DNA of 64,000 nt from Echiichthys vipera (lineage: Eukaryota > Chordata > Actinopteri > Perciformes > Trachinidae). Shown here piece by piece: positions 11,301 through 22,064 of this stretch (the first letter of the stretch is position 1; the number at the start of each line of letters is the position of its first letter). The position numbers and the translations under genes were made by a program. The notes beneath the pieces are model-generated. The model saw only the letters and a list, made by a program, of their open reading frames with translations. It was not told the origin of the DNA and did not search any database. The stretch is taken from the NCBI GenBank assembly GCA_963691815.1, contig OY829657.1, positions 26,417,243 through 26,481,242 on the forward strand. The letters are read 5' to 3'.

Positions 11301-13013
11301 GGGCTGGTGGACCATCCGCAGGTATTCCAACTGCTTGTGGAATAAACAACTCTGCAAATATTGCACATAAATCATTAAAAGGCTCAGAATGGATTAGGTC
11401 TCAATGCTACAATGGGCTACATTTACATTGGTTGAATGTAGTGACACAGAGCCCATGAACAGGTACACAATAGGATAGGGGTGTAACGATACAGTTGTTA
11501 AAACGATACGATAGTTTCGTTTTCTATGGTTACGATATGATTTAAGGAAGATATCTTGCTCTTCTAGAACGATACAATACGATGCAATGAGTTGAAATAG
11601 ATAAAGTAACTGTTTCGGCCAAATATGTGGGGGGACATAGTAATACCTGGATACTGGACATGCAGGTTAGGATTCCTAGAAGATTTTCTTGTAAGGTAAT
11701 CAGGGGTAAAATTATTATGGATATAAATAAGTAAACAAGTTTTATTGGCAAAAATAATTACATTTTTATTTCAAAATAACAACTTTAGTAACTTTAAATT
11801 CAGTCAACATTCAAGGTAGCTCAACATTTAACAACTTCTTTACAGGTGGAAGACTCTTTTCAATGCTCTTTTTTATACTTTTACCACTGTGGTGAAGTGA
11901 ACATGAATCGTTATAGCCTATAAGTTCAATAAAACTGGTCCTGTGCCCAGAAGCACATTCGCCCATTCCCTCCTATACATGCGGGGAAGAAGAGATCTCC
12001 ACCAAAATTTTTTTTAGATACAAATCCAAAGGCTCATAATTATCTTCATACCCTCTACTAAAAAATGTTATGTTTTCATAATTTTAGACCCGACCAAAAT
12101 GGAGTTATGGGCAGGAGAAGGAGCGTGCGTGGCTAGAAAGAGCTGTAGTGAAACACATCCAGCTGCTTAGTTCCCGTCTCCATACTCAATCTACTATCTA
12201 CCAAGCCATAGATACCATGGACAGTAAAAAGAATACAAAAGTCCTCCTGTGTTTACGAGAAGCAAAAAATGGCGGCGTCCTTTTTTGGTACGCTGTCCGT
12301 TCTTGTTTCCATGTCCATGCTCCCGCTCAAAGTTCAAATCAATTGAACTCTGACCTTTCAAAAGCGCAACCAATGAAAGTAAGCTTTCAGTGTGACGTTT
12401 CCGTTTCCTAGGCAACCAGAGAGCGACATCAAGTCGGTTAGAAAGATGTAGGAAAAACTTATTGTGTGTTTATTATTAGTGTTGATTAAGCCATTTACTG
12501 GGTCTCTGCGCCCAACCTCGCAGTGAGCCCAGCGCAAAACGCTTGTCATGAAAAGGCCCCTTTAATCTTATATTTATTTACTATTAAAGGTGCTAAAATA
12601 CATCCATATAAAGTATATTGTGCTTGAAAACAATGTGAAGTTTGTTACTATCAATACAACAGATTATTTACGTTGCAGGGGAATCTTATATTGATATATG
12701 TCCCGAGTTAAGGACAACTTGCAGAGCACCTATCGATGTAATTGGATAGTAGAAATATTGATAAATCGATGGAGTAGCTTAAGCGTTACACCCCTACTAT
12801 GGGATAGTGAACTATGATCTATTTATCTTGAACAAGGATGATCTTACTTTTGAGGAGGTGCTCATAGAGTTTCCTCATTTTCTTGACTATCTCCTGGATA
12901 TCCCCATCAGTCAGAGGCAGATGGTGAACCATGTCCCCGTATATTGCCCCGTTGTGGACCAGATGCCCAAGAAAAAGTATTGGGTAGCAGCCAAGAGCAT
13001 TTAGTTTAAAAAC
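8384..13013 (-). CDS. Unrecognised spliced gene ending in a chromodomain-like segment
   Basis: Model built from splice signals and phase. Exon complement(12848..13013) encodes VFKLNALGCYPILFLGHLV...DGDIQEIVKKMRKLYEHLLK (acceptor TTGCAG, donor GTAAGA). It joins in phase to the exon starting at 11351, KLFIPQAVGIPADGPPAPP, followed by a Pro/Ser-rich 9-residue repeat. Then come an exon near 10191-10248 (related to PFESIVDKRVLN but with one extra T), an exon near 8709-8742 (GKEEVKVRWTPCSK, acceptor CTTCAG, donor GTAAGT) and a last exon near 8384-8434 (DKDWEDTWEPAKQYS, stop TGA). The VRW...W.DTWEP pattern resembles a chromodomain core, a histone-tail or nucleic-acid reader. A TCG-to-TAG change in the repeat (near 10882) and the extra T suggest decay. 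First exon not found. It could be a transposon-borne gene. Confidence 0.45.
9590..10070 (+). pseudogene. Possible LINE ORF2 C-terminal relic
   Basis: Word-level similarity to the end of fish LINE reverse transcriptases: gtggagcaggtcaacag, aaacacatgaaggca, then agccacccag...gtgttcacactgcttccatctgga. Heavily decayed, no frame kept. It lies in an intron of the minus-strand model. Confidence 0.35.
10425..11255 (-). repeat. 27-bp coding-like tandem repeat (PPPSFSSSQ on minus; MEEAEKRRR on plus)
   Basis: About 30 imperfect units of gaggctgagaagaggagaag plus gatggag. Because the unit is a multiple of three, several frames stay open on both strands: plus gives a 306-residue Glu/Arg/Lys-rich frame (10425-11345) and minus gives the Pro/Ser-rich frame. 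The minus reading is favoured because it is preceded by a splice acceptor and a non-repetitive N-terminal stretch (IPADGPPAPPVNNQSGN). Confidence 0.75.
11477..12797. mobile_element. hAT-type non-autonomous element
   Basis: Terminal inverted repeats taggggtgtaacgatac (left) and gcgttacaccccta (right). The 8-bp flanks caatagga and ctatggga agree at six positions, as expected of an old hAT insertion. Internal sequence shows no recognisable transposase. Lies in the intron between the 13.0-kb and 11.35-kb exons. Confidence 0.6.
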
Positions 13014-13071
13014 CTGCAAGAAATGCAGTAAAGAAAAATATATGCATTTACACAATGGCTTAACAAATAAG

Positions 13072-14186
13072 TAGGGATGCTCGATATTGGCTTTTCTGCC
13101 GATATCCGATATTCCGATATCGTCCAACCCTTAATTTCCGATACCGATATCACCCGATACCGATATATGCAGCCTTTTTACACCAACATTCATCACATAT
13201 CACCTATTATGGAATTAACACATTATGCCTAATTTTATTGTGATGCCCCACTGGATGCATACATAAATGCAACACGGCTTTTCAAATGTAAACACAGTCT
13301 GTACAAAATAAGTTATTGAAAAAAGTGCCATTCATTTATTTGTTTGTGTTTTTAGAGAGAATATTTTGCCTCAAACACACTACAGACATTATCAACACAA
13401 GGAAGATGCATAGCTTCAGTCCAGAGTAGTGAACAAACATAGTCCTCTTTTTCCAGACTGAGTAACGACTGAGCCGTAACTTGGCAAATAATACAATCAA
13501 TAAATCAGCAGTTAAGCTCAACATGCTAACCCTGTATTGGATCTAACGGATACAGCACCAGAAATTAGCTTCTCGACGTGACTGTAAACAATGCTGTGCA
13601 ATTCAGGTAAACAGTGGTCTGAGAAATACTTGTGACTGGGCGTTATACAGACATAACGGGGCTCCAGGAACTCCACACGTTTGGTGAATCCGGCATCCTG
13701 AACAATAGAAAAAGTTTTTTTCTCGGTGTCGGCTGTTGCTTCTTTTCATCACTGTGCTGCACAGATGTAGCGTTTAACTCCGCATGATTCTTCTTGAGGT
13801 GGATGATCAAATTAGATGTATTAAAGGAAGTCGCCTGGTTTCCTCCTCTCATAACCAAAACGCCTTGCAGTCATTGCAAAGCGCACACTTACTGTTAGTA
13901 GGTGACACTTGGAAATACTTCCAAACCACGGACATCTCATGCACCGGCCGAGCTGAAGCTTGTTAGCCACGGTTAGCAACCTACGAGTCTAGCGTGTTGT
14001 TGTTGTTATACGTCATCAAGCACGCGCCTGTAAACGGCCCGTGTTGCATTCAGGTACACTCGGAAAAACTGAAGCCTACAGAACAACATTGGTTGTAAAA
14101 ACCCGATACCGATAATTCCCAATATTACATTTTTGACTCAATATCGGCCGATAATATCGGTGGGCCGATATTATCGGACATCCCTA
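13072..14186 (-). mobile_element. hAT element with BED-finger remnant, copy 1
   Basis: Ends tagggatg...catcccta with perfect 8-bp target duplications caaataag at 13064-13071 and 14187-14194, the hAT signature. Subterminal regions are rich in (cc)gatatcgg words. On the minus strand, 13940-13780 encodes a BED zinc finger (SKCALCNDCKA ... FNTSNLIIHLKKNH), the DNA-binding N-terminus of ZBED-like hAT transposases; one extra base near 13860 breaks it. The transposase core is missing, so this is an internally deleted derivative. Confidence 0.85.
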
Positions 14187-14477
14187 CAAATAAGCATAAC
14201 AGGAGTTTAGGAATGCATAAGCGAGGCTAATCAGCACCCACTCAAGAGCTTCAACTACCCAAAATTTGCAAATAATGTTAAATTACTTTTTGCCCAGCCT
14301 TTAGTAACAAAGCTTTGTACAATCTGTCACAATATTTCAATAATTCATACATGCAATTAAGTCAAACTGTAACATGCATATTGATCAATGATAAAACTCG
14401 TGTTTTTTTACAGCTCTCATAGTGGTTTTTATGGAAGCCCATTTCCGCCAGTCTGATGGGGAAAAAAAGATCCTGTA

Positions 14478-14812
14478 AGTCATTATAATGAGATACTATC
14501 TCATAATAATGACTTAGTATCTCATAATAATGACTTAGTATCTCATTATAATGACTTAGTATCTGATAATAATGACTTAGTATCTCATTATAAGGACTTA
14601 GTATCTCATAATAATGAGATAGTATCTCATAACAATGACTTGGTATCTCATTATAATGAGATAGTATCTCATAATAATGACTTAGTATCTCATAATAATG
14701 GATATTATCTCATAATAATGATTTAGTATCTCATAATAATGACTTAGTATCTCATTATAATGACTTAGTATCTCATTATAATGACTTAGCATCTCACAAT
14801 AATGACTTAGTC
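14478..14812. repeat. 21-bp minisatellite (tatctcataataatgactta-type unit)
   Basis: About 16 variants of tagtatctcataataatgac, some with cattataat in place of cataataat, giving local inverted symmetry (ataatgagata / tatctcatta). Confidence 0.9.
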
Positions 14813-14883
14813 CTATGTCTGGTTTCCTCTTATGTGCCAAAGCAACAGAAGCAAGCTGGCAAGACAGGGCTTAGCAGACCTAA

Positions 14884-15216
14884 ATGGATACCATCATTGA
14901 AGACTACTTCAGACGTGGATTCACAAATCGTGAAATTTTAGAGCTCTTGGAGAAATCGCATAATATCAAACTAAGCCTTCGGACTCTAGAGAGAAAGCTA
15001 CAAAGGAAACAGCATTGGCGAAGACGAAATAAGACAGATGAAGCTGAAGTGGCATCATTCATTGACTAACAGCTACAAACATCTGGCAAACAGCACGGAT
15101 ACAGATGGATGCACCAGAAATGTTGGCTGGCCGGGATAGTAACTGACAGAGAAACTGTGCGTCAACTGATGCGACTGATGGACAGAAATATAATGATGAT
15201 GTGTATGAAGTTACTG
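14884..15216 (+). pseudogene. Integrase-type transposase N-terminal relic
   Basis: Opens MDTIIEDYFRRGFTNREI, then LELLEKSHNIKLSLRTLERKL and RRRNKTDEAEVASFID, then TAA at 15067-15069. The same frame continues past the stop with QLQTSGKQHGYRWMHQKC and VTDRETVRQLMRLMD. This matches from memory the helix-turn-helix front of a fish and invertebrate family with an rve-type integrase core. The stop is a single-base change from CAA. The DDE core is absent: homology ends near 15216. It diverges from the minus-strand gene at 13.0 kb and converges with the HECT gene. Confidence 0.6.
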
Positions 15217-15249
15217 ACCTTTATCTAAGACTTCGTCAAATGATTATTA

Positions 15250-16150
15250 ATGGCTTGGGGGAATAGAGAAAAAGCTTCAGCTAAGGAGGCCTATCATTGT
15301 ACACATTTTCTTAAAATTATAGGTTGATGTTTTTGTAGCTCTATATTGCCTTAACAACAAAAGTGTAAAAGAGCAGCATGTGTAGAATAGAATCTTTACA
15401 TTTTCATTTTGAGCAAGCTCACATGCAGATTTTGCATCTCCTTGAGTGTCATTGCAATTATTATTACTCTTACAGTAACTGTTGCTGGCCAAGCCATTTT
15501 CCTAATATAGACTGGCATACACGATGCAATAAAACATAACAGAGAAGGGAAAAAAACTGTCTTAACCTTTTTCCAAACCTGATTTTAAAATTCTCACAGT
15601 GCTGGTTGTTAAGAAGAAATATCTAGTAAAGTCAGCAAAGGTGGATGCTGTAACTTGTTACATTCAATAGATTTTTTGTAGTGAGAAGATGTCCTAATGT
15701 ATCATCCTAAAATTACACAAAATAATTAAAATCAAAATACATCAGCAATTTTATTCTCATTCTTAATTGATAGTCTGATATTTTTGGAATAAACACACTC
15801 ATTGTGTCTGTGCACAGGGTGCTGTGCATGGTGCTGAATAATTTCACTTCATAGGCTCTTCTGAAGTTGTGTTACCTTACCTTTCCTCTGTTCATGGTAT
15901 TGCAGATTAGATAGTGACTGTGCATGGCAATCATCGGTCAAAGCTGTTTAGCCGGATTGCTTTTGGCATGCCCTGTATGATGCACCTGTAAAACTGTGAA
16001 AAAAGTACGTCACAGTACGACATTTTTCAAAACGTTGTCAATAAAAGGACATGACGACACAGTCCATGGTAATAGTTGTAATAAAAAGTACAACAACAAC
16101 AATCACATGTTAACATGGCAATTTCATGAACAAAAAAAAGGATAATCCAG
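15250..16150. other. AT-rich, no gene recognised
   Basis: Only short chance frames on both strands. Might hold the decayed remainder of the integrase-type element, but I see no match. Confidence 0.4.
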
Positions 16151-16164
16151 TCAAGAATTGTGAC

Positions 16165-17310
16165 TAGGGATGTCCGATAATATCGGCCCACCGATATTAT
16201 CGGCCGATATTGAGTTAAAAATGTAATATCGGGAATTATCGGTATCGGGTTTTTACAACCGATGTTAGTTCTGTAGGCTTCAGCATTTCCGAGTGTACCT
16301 GAATGCAACACGGGCCGTAGGCTTCAGCATTTCCGAGTGTACCTGAATGCAACACGGGCCGTTTACAGGCGCGTGCTTGATGACGTATAACAACAACAAC
16401 ACGCTCACTCGTAGGTTGCTAACCGTGGCTAACAAGCTTCAGCTCTCCCGGTGCATGAGATGTCCGTGGTTTGGAAGTATTTCCAAGTGTCACCTCCTAA
16501 CAGTAAATGTGCGCTTTGCAATGACTGCAAGGCGTTAGTTATGAGAGGAGGAAACAAGGCGTCTTCCTTTAATACATCACATTTAAACCCACCTCAAGAA
16601 GAATCATGCGGAGTTATACGCTACATCTGTGCAGCAAAGTGATGAAAAGAAGCAACAGCCGACACCGAGAAACAAACTTTTTCTATCGTTCAAGATGCCG
16701 GATTCACCAAACTTGTGTAGTTTCTCGAGCCACGTTATGTCTGTATAACGCCCAGTCACAAGTATTTCTCAGACCAGTGTTGACCCGGACTGTACAGCGT
16801 TGTTTACCGTCACGTCGAGAAGGTAATTTCTGGTGCTGTATCCATTAGATCCAATACAGGTTAGCATGTTGAGCTTGACTGCTAATTTATTGATTGTATT
16901 ATTTGCCAAGTTACTCAGTCTGGGAAAAGAAAACTACTACAAGTTTGTTTACTACTCTGGACTGAAGCTATGCATCTTCCTTGTGTTGATGTTGTCTGTA
17001 GTGTTGTTTGAGGCAAAATATTCTCTCTAAAAACACAAACAAATAAATGAATGGCACTTTTTTCAATAACTTATTTTGTACAGACTGTGTTTACATTTGA
17101 AAAGCCGTGTTGCATTTATGTATGCATCCAGTGGGGCATCACAATAAAATTAGGCATAATGTGTTAATTCCATAATAGGTGATATGTGATGAATTTTGGT
17201 GTAAAAAGGCTGCATATATCGGTATCAGGTGATATCGGTATCGGAAATTAAGGGTTGGACAATATCGGAATATCGGATATCGGCAGAAAAGCCAATATCG
17301 AGCATCCCTA
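16165..17310 (+). mobile_element. hAT element with BED-finger remnant, copy 2
   Basis: Same family as 13072-14186 in the opposite orientation. Ends tagggatg and catcccta; perfect target duplications attgtgac at 16157-16164 and 17311-17318. Plus strand 16455-16610 reads SVVWKYFQVSPPNSKCALCN followed by VMRGGNKASSFNTSHL, the BED finger with Cys pair but with the downstream His part altered. A 44-bp tandem duplication (gtaggcttcagcatttccga... ) occurs at about 16273-16360. Confidence 0.88.
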
Positions 17311-18245
17311 ATTGTGACAGCTGCCAAAGACATTTTTGTCATGTTTAATCCACATATTCCTATCCACCCTTTATGCCCTTACATGTCAAAAAGATAATTT
17401 ATTATGTAAGCTGTTCAAATGTACTGTATGCTAATGAAAAAAAAATGATGATCCTGTAGATTTTGTGTAAATAAGTCTGACAATTTAGCAAAAAGATTCC
17501 TTCACCAGGTGGTTAGTGAGTAAGTAGTAACTGACCCTGAGAGCTGAACATTCACAACAGATAAGCAAGTGATATCTGCCATAGTGCTCTATTTGTTTAC
17601 AAACTGTTTACATTCTACCAGAACAACAGAACACTCTAACTCATTTATGAACATGTTTACACTATGACTGTGCTTACTTGAGGCATGTATTAATTTAAAA
17701 AATCTTACAGTGGTCAGTTTACCATAGATTTTCTGTACAATGTGATTAGGCCTTATCCTTAAGTAAAATGATGCAGCCAAAATGTTACTTCACTTGACAT
17801 AACAATTGTTTGGCTCAAAAAAAAAAATAAATAAATAAATAAATAAATAAATAAAATACAGTCAGCAATTTCCGTCATGAATTGTGACAGCTGCCAGATA
17901 TTTTTTTGATGGTTCTTACACATATTACAATCTTAACTTTATGCCTTTACGTGTCAACAAACACGGTTATTTAGTATTTAAATTGTGTATGAACAAATGT
18001 CCTTCATGCTCGTGAGAAAATGATAAAGACTTTTAAGATAAAGATGACAAAGCTTTTATGTGTGTCTGAGGATTTGGCAAATACATTCCTAGATAAGATG
18101 GTTGTTTTGAGTGGCCTAAAACATCCTTTGCAACATCATTAGGCCTTTATCTAATGTGACATTAACAAGTACTAGCCAAAATGTTGCTTTGGTAGTAATA
18201 ACTTGACGTGATAATTGCCCAGTTCAAAAACAAACAAAGAAGCCA
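17311..18245 (+). repeat. Diverged direct duplication, about 570-bp period
   Basis: attgtgacagctgcca is at 17311 and 17881. The words tttatgcc...acatgtcaa / acgtgtcaa, attaggcc...tatc and agccaaaatgtt follow in the same order in both halves. A (AAAT)n tract at 17820-17858 separates them. No coding seen. Confidence 0.6.
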
Positions 18246-18483
18246 AAGACATTGCTTTCACAGACATTGATAAACAAGATTCATTAATGCGAATAGTGTC
18301 AAAGTGCCAATAAAAATTATTTAAACAAACAATTTTGCCTTCCTGGAAGTCTACTAGCTTGATGCTTTTACAATCCTATGCTGTTATCCTTAACAAATAA
18401 TCTAGGTAACTACCAGGAATGTATTGTTTGCTGAACAATCTGTTGAACAATTTAAATCTTGTGCAAAATTTCACATGAGGACG

Positions 18484-19086
18484 CTTGGGGCGCACTCGCC
18501 TGTCCAGCCGCACCGCGACCCGGGCTTTAGGGTACTTGTCCCCCCTCCCTCTCCCCCCGCGCCCCACCCCCGTTACTCACACTGCCTGGGCCTCGGCCAA
18601 TACTTCTTGCTGTCCATACGTCATCACGCCGTAACACGTCACACGCATTGATCCCGTGTGTGTGGCTTTGTTTACAAATCTTTCCACAGACCTCGGAGTT
18701 TTTGTGCGTCTTGTCGACTGTTTTTGAATATTTTCATCCGACCAAATCTGCAGTAAACACTCCACCTCTGCATCACACCAACGTGAACCTTTCACCGCCA
18801 TTGTTGTTGTTGTTAAATGTCCGCGCATGGTCCGTCCTTCTATTTTCTATGTCCGAACAGGCGCACATACGCTACCGCCGTAGGGCTTGTGCTCGTGCTT
18901 GTACACGTGCGCACGCTCGTGCTCGTACATGTGCAAACGGCTCTGCTAAAGCCCACCTCCTTCAAGCGGGCCGTGGACAGCTGTTATGCGCGGAGCGGGT
19001 GCACTCACACTGCTTAAACGTACTAGGCTTTAGCTGAAAAAACGGTTTTGTCCCGGTACAGAAAGACAGTGTGAGTGCGCCCTAAG
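18484..19086 (-). mobile_element. MITE-like element with Myb/SANT (trihelix-like) fragment
   Basis: Inverted ends cttggggcgcactc and gagtgcgccctaag. On the minus strand 18828-18660 it reads GSRWCDAEVECLLQIWSDEN and continues through PRSVERFVNK. The W...EV..LL.IW pattern is that of Myb/SANT-like trihelix DNA-binding domains found in transposons and host regulators. No transposase; no clean target duplication found. The central part has alternating CGTG/CACG words at 18890-18960. Confidence 0.5.
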
Positions 19087-19173
19087 TCACTGACATTATA
19101 AATGGAAATAACCAGATTTCACATTTAAATATTGTGTGAATACCATAAACACACACATACTCCCTGTACTTGA

Positions 19174-21212
19174 TTAAATTATGTCCATTACCCACACATT
19201 AGACTCTAACACCTTGTTCATCTCTGAGCTAAAATCAGGGTAGCTGTCATAATGGACTGACAGCTCCAGCACAGAGCCACATGTATGGGCCACATGTCTT
19301 CTCTGAAAACCTTGAATCTGGGTAAAGTCAATAATGATGTCCTTGCCCAAGAATAGATCTGATCCTGTGGAAAACCTGAGGATTAAACACAGGTGATGCG
19401 TATCTGCATTCCTCAAGTATGTGGTTAGGTACTTCTGAATGTCCTTCTGGTGGACATTCATTGTCTCTGGGAAGGTAAGAGACTTCACAACTTTTCTCAC
19501 AGTTGGTTGTAAGGTTTCATAGACTGCTTTGAGGTCCTGAAGGCTTTGCTTCGCTATGCTGAGTACTTTTGTCCATTGTTCGATTACATAGGCAGGCTCC
19601 TGGACAAGAATTTTGTGGGCAAGCTCTTGGATGATTTCACTGGCATTGCTGGCTGTTGGCATCCTTCTGCAGCTGTGGTTATCTAGGATCTCAATTAATT
19701 CTTCATGATCGACGCTGTTACAATCGGATCGCCATGATTCAAACACAGTACGCTCAGATTCAGGCATGTATTTGAGGAAATTCTCCACCAGATTGCTCTT
19801 TACATATCCCAGGGCAGCTTGCTCTAATATGACAGGCGCAATTTTCACAGGCAGATATTTCCCTTGCCCATCCAAAAGCAATTATTCGGCCAATGCTTTC
19901 CCACTGCTGCTGTCCAAAATCATGCCTTAGAAAGGGCACTTTAAAAGCATTTCTTTTTGCGCACTGGTCGTAGAATTCATTCCAGAATTCGGAGAGACAG
20001 TCCCTCACAACCCCTCCATCATCATACCCCGTCTCAGGTGTTCCATCTGGCAGAAGAAGCTTGATTTTGATGTCAACTTCTTCAAGTCCATCATAACAGA
20101 AATGTGCTATGAGCTCTCGCAGTAGCTGCCCTCTGTGAACAACCAATACTCTCTTGACGCTCTCACTGTATGGCATGGATGGTGGTGAAACAGGCAGTGT
20201 ATCATCCAAATTATGTTGCACATTCTCAGAAAAAAATCCTATAAAAACAATATTGCTGCTCTCATGAACATCCTCACTCACACTTTCTGCAGAAAATAGT
20301 GAGAAGACAAAATTGTCATCACTTGTGCTTATAAGAGACAACCCTTCAGTGTTGGTGGTTTCAAATGTAGCAGATCTCCAAAGTTGGAGCCAAACCTGCG
20401 CTGTGACTGTGTGGACTGGCAATTATTTTCTTCTTTGTTGTCAAACAAAACCTAAGAAGAGGGAGTTTTGTGTCAGTGTACAATTTTCCAACTGTAATTA
20501 CATCATCAACTGTCACCTCTTCATAATTTCTGAGATCCAACTCAAAATCTGTTATGGGCCCAATGCTATTTCTCCCATCTGGAAAGAACAGACAAGCTGC
20601 TTCCTGTATCAAATCCGTTTTCTGAGCATCCTTTGAAATGTTGACCCTTCTTGTTCCCCCTCCTCGTTTGGCTCTCACTTGCTTGAAAGCCCCTTTTTCA
20701 TCATCATAATGCATCCATCCTATTTCTATTTCTCTCACTGACTTTAGAGCATTTTTTTTCTGAGTCGGTGGGGAATTCTCCCCTTGGTTTTTACTGCTGC
20801 CTCCTCCATCACAAGGTTTTCTTTTGGACAGTTTTGTTTTAAGGCGCTCAAAAAGTTTGGATGTGCGAGTGTTGTGGCTGTTTTCCTTCCGCCTACAGAA
20901 TCCTAACACTGCTAGGCGATCCCCATATGATGGCAAATAAGTCTTTAACTGTTCATCTGTCATCAGTTGTATGGTGCTGGCATCAATCTAAAAAGAAAAA
21001 TAGACTTGTTTTAAAAAAAATCCTGGTTTGATAAGTCTGTTGAAAAAACAATGCAAGAAAGTTTATAAGTTTTGAAGAATAAAAAAAAAAAAAGTGCAGT
21101 CCTTTGACTGAAGTATTCTGCTTTTGCAGTTACGTACCTTCTCGCGCTCCAGAGTCTCTATCGTTTCCTCAGGAACATTTCTCTCCCTCAAGAAGCCACA
21201 TAGGTCATCCAT
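19174..21212 (-). pseudogene. SAM-like/HECT ubiquitin-ligase-like gene with frame breaks
   Basis: Exon complement(21138..21212) starts MDDLCGFLRERNVPEETIET and has a GTACGT donor. The next exon starts at 20987 after TTTTTAG: IDASTIQLMTDEQLKTYLPS, GDRLAVLGFC. Together these form a SAM-like helical domain. After a Lys/Ser-rich linker and a middle region (to about 20430), the minus strand encodes a HECT N-lobe (RVLVVHRGQLLRELI, LPDGTPETGYDDGGVVRD) and a C-lobe ending LRFSTGSDLFLG, RRHVAHTCGSVLEL, SNVWVMDII, stop 19174-19176. The thioester Cys of AHTC is kept (codon 19279-19281). It resembles the multicopy G2E3-like HECT genes of fish. The frame changes near 20400 (intron or indel) and by one base near 19865-19875, so it is probably not functional as assembled. 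Confidence 0.7.
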
Positions 21213-21279
21213 CCTGTGAGCATGCATTACAAGGGAAGTTACTGTAGCTATCATCATACATACCAACATCACAGGCTAC

Positions 21280-22060
21280 AGATGAGCTACCAGTTTTGCA
21301 AGAGAAGTAGCCATTATAACTTTTCATTTGGACTGTATAACGAATATTCAGTCCTAATATGAAATGCTTAAGGTTTCCCATTATGAACTACTAAAGAATA
21401 TTGTAATAAGTATAGTTTGGTCAGGATCACTATTAACTCTCAATTGAATTTTTTTTTTAATATTAGTTGTGGTCACATTAATATTTCTTTGTGTACTGAA
21501 GTAGGATATCACATTGTAAAGATACGTCAAAATTCATAATTTCGTAAATGAAGAAAGCTGTAATTTTTATCCAAATCTGTTGAGCAGTGGAGTAGGCTGT
21601 AGCTTATGGATGTGCTAAACAGGACCTTTGCAAGCTTGAACGAGGCTCTCGCAGCGGGGCTGGTGTAACTTTAGCTTATCAATGCACATTTTATTTACCT
21701 GATCTGCGTTTTGAGCTGTCATCCTTATTCCATGAATGTAACTCTAATGGGGGTTAGCTGTGCAATTTGTTGTTGGCAGCTGTCCACAGTCTGACTCGTA
21801 TAATAATGATACTGGACCTATGTAAACATATTATGCCGGAACACAGCCGTAAAAAGTTGTAAACAAAAAGTAGTAAGTGAATGCAGCGTGTCGTTTGTTT
21901 CCAGCTAAATCTTTAGGAGTCAGGCGGGCATCCGTACTTTCAAATTGCAGTTGCGACAGGAGGGTTCACCGTTAAATAAAAATAATAAATCAAAAGTGCA
22001 GCGCAAGAGTACAGTGCATCGGCAGTATGGCCGTTCACTAAGTTTTGCAAGCAAGCAAGT
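21280..22060. other. Upstream of the HECT gene; no gene seen
   Basis: AT-rich with no convincing exon. Could hold the gene's promoter or 5' exon, but nothing is identifiable. Confidence 0.4.
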
Positions 22061-22064
22061 GGAC

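Noticed and set aside
10298..11368. Minus 356-codon Leu/Ser-rich frame over the 27-bp repeat
   Set aside because: It is one of several frames kept open by the repeat; the spliced Pro/Ser frame has better context and a phase-compatible upstream exon.
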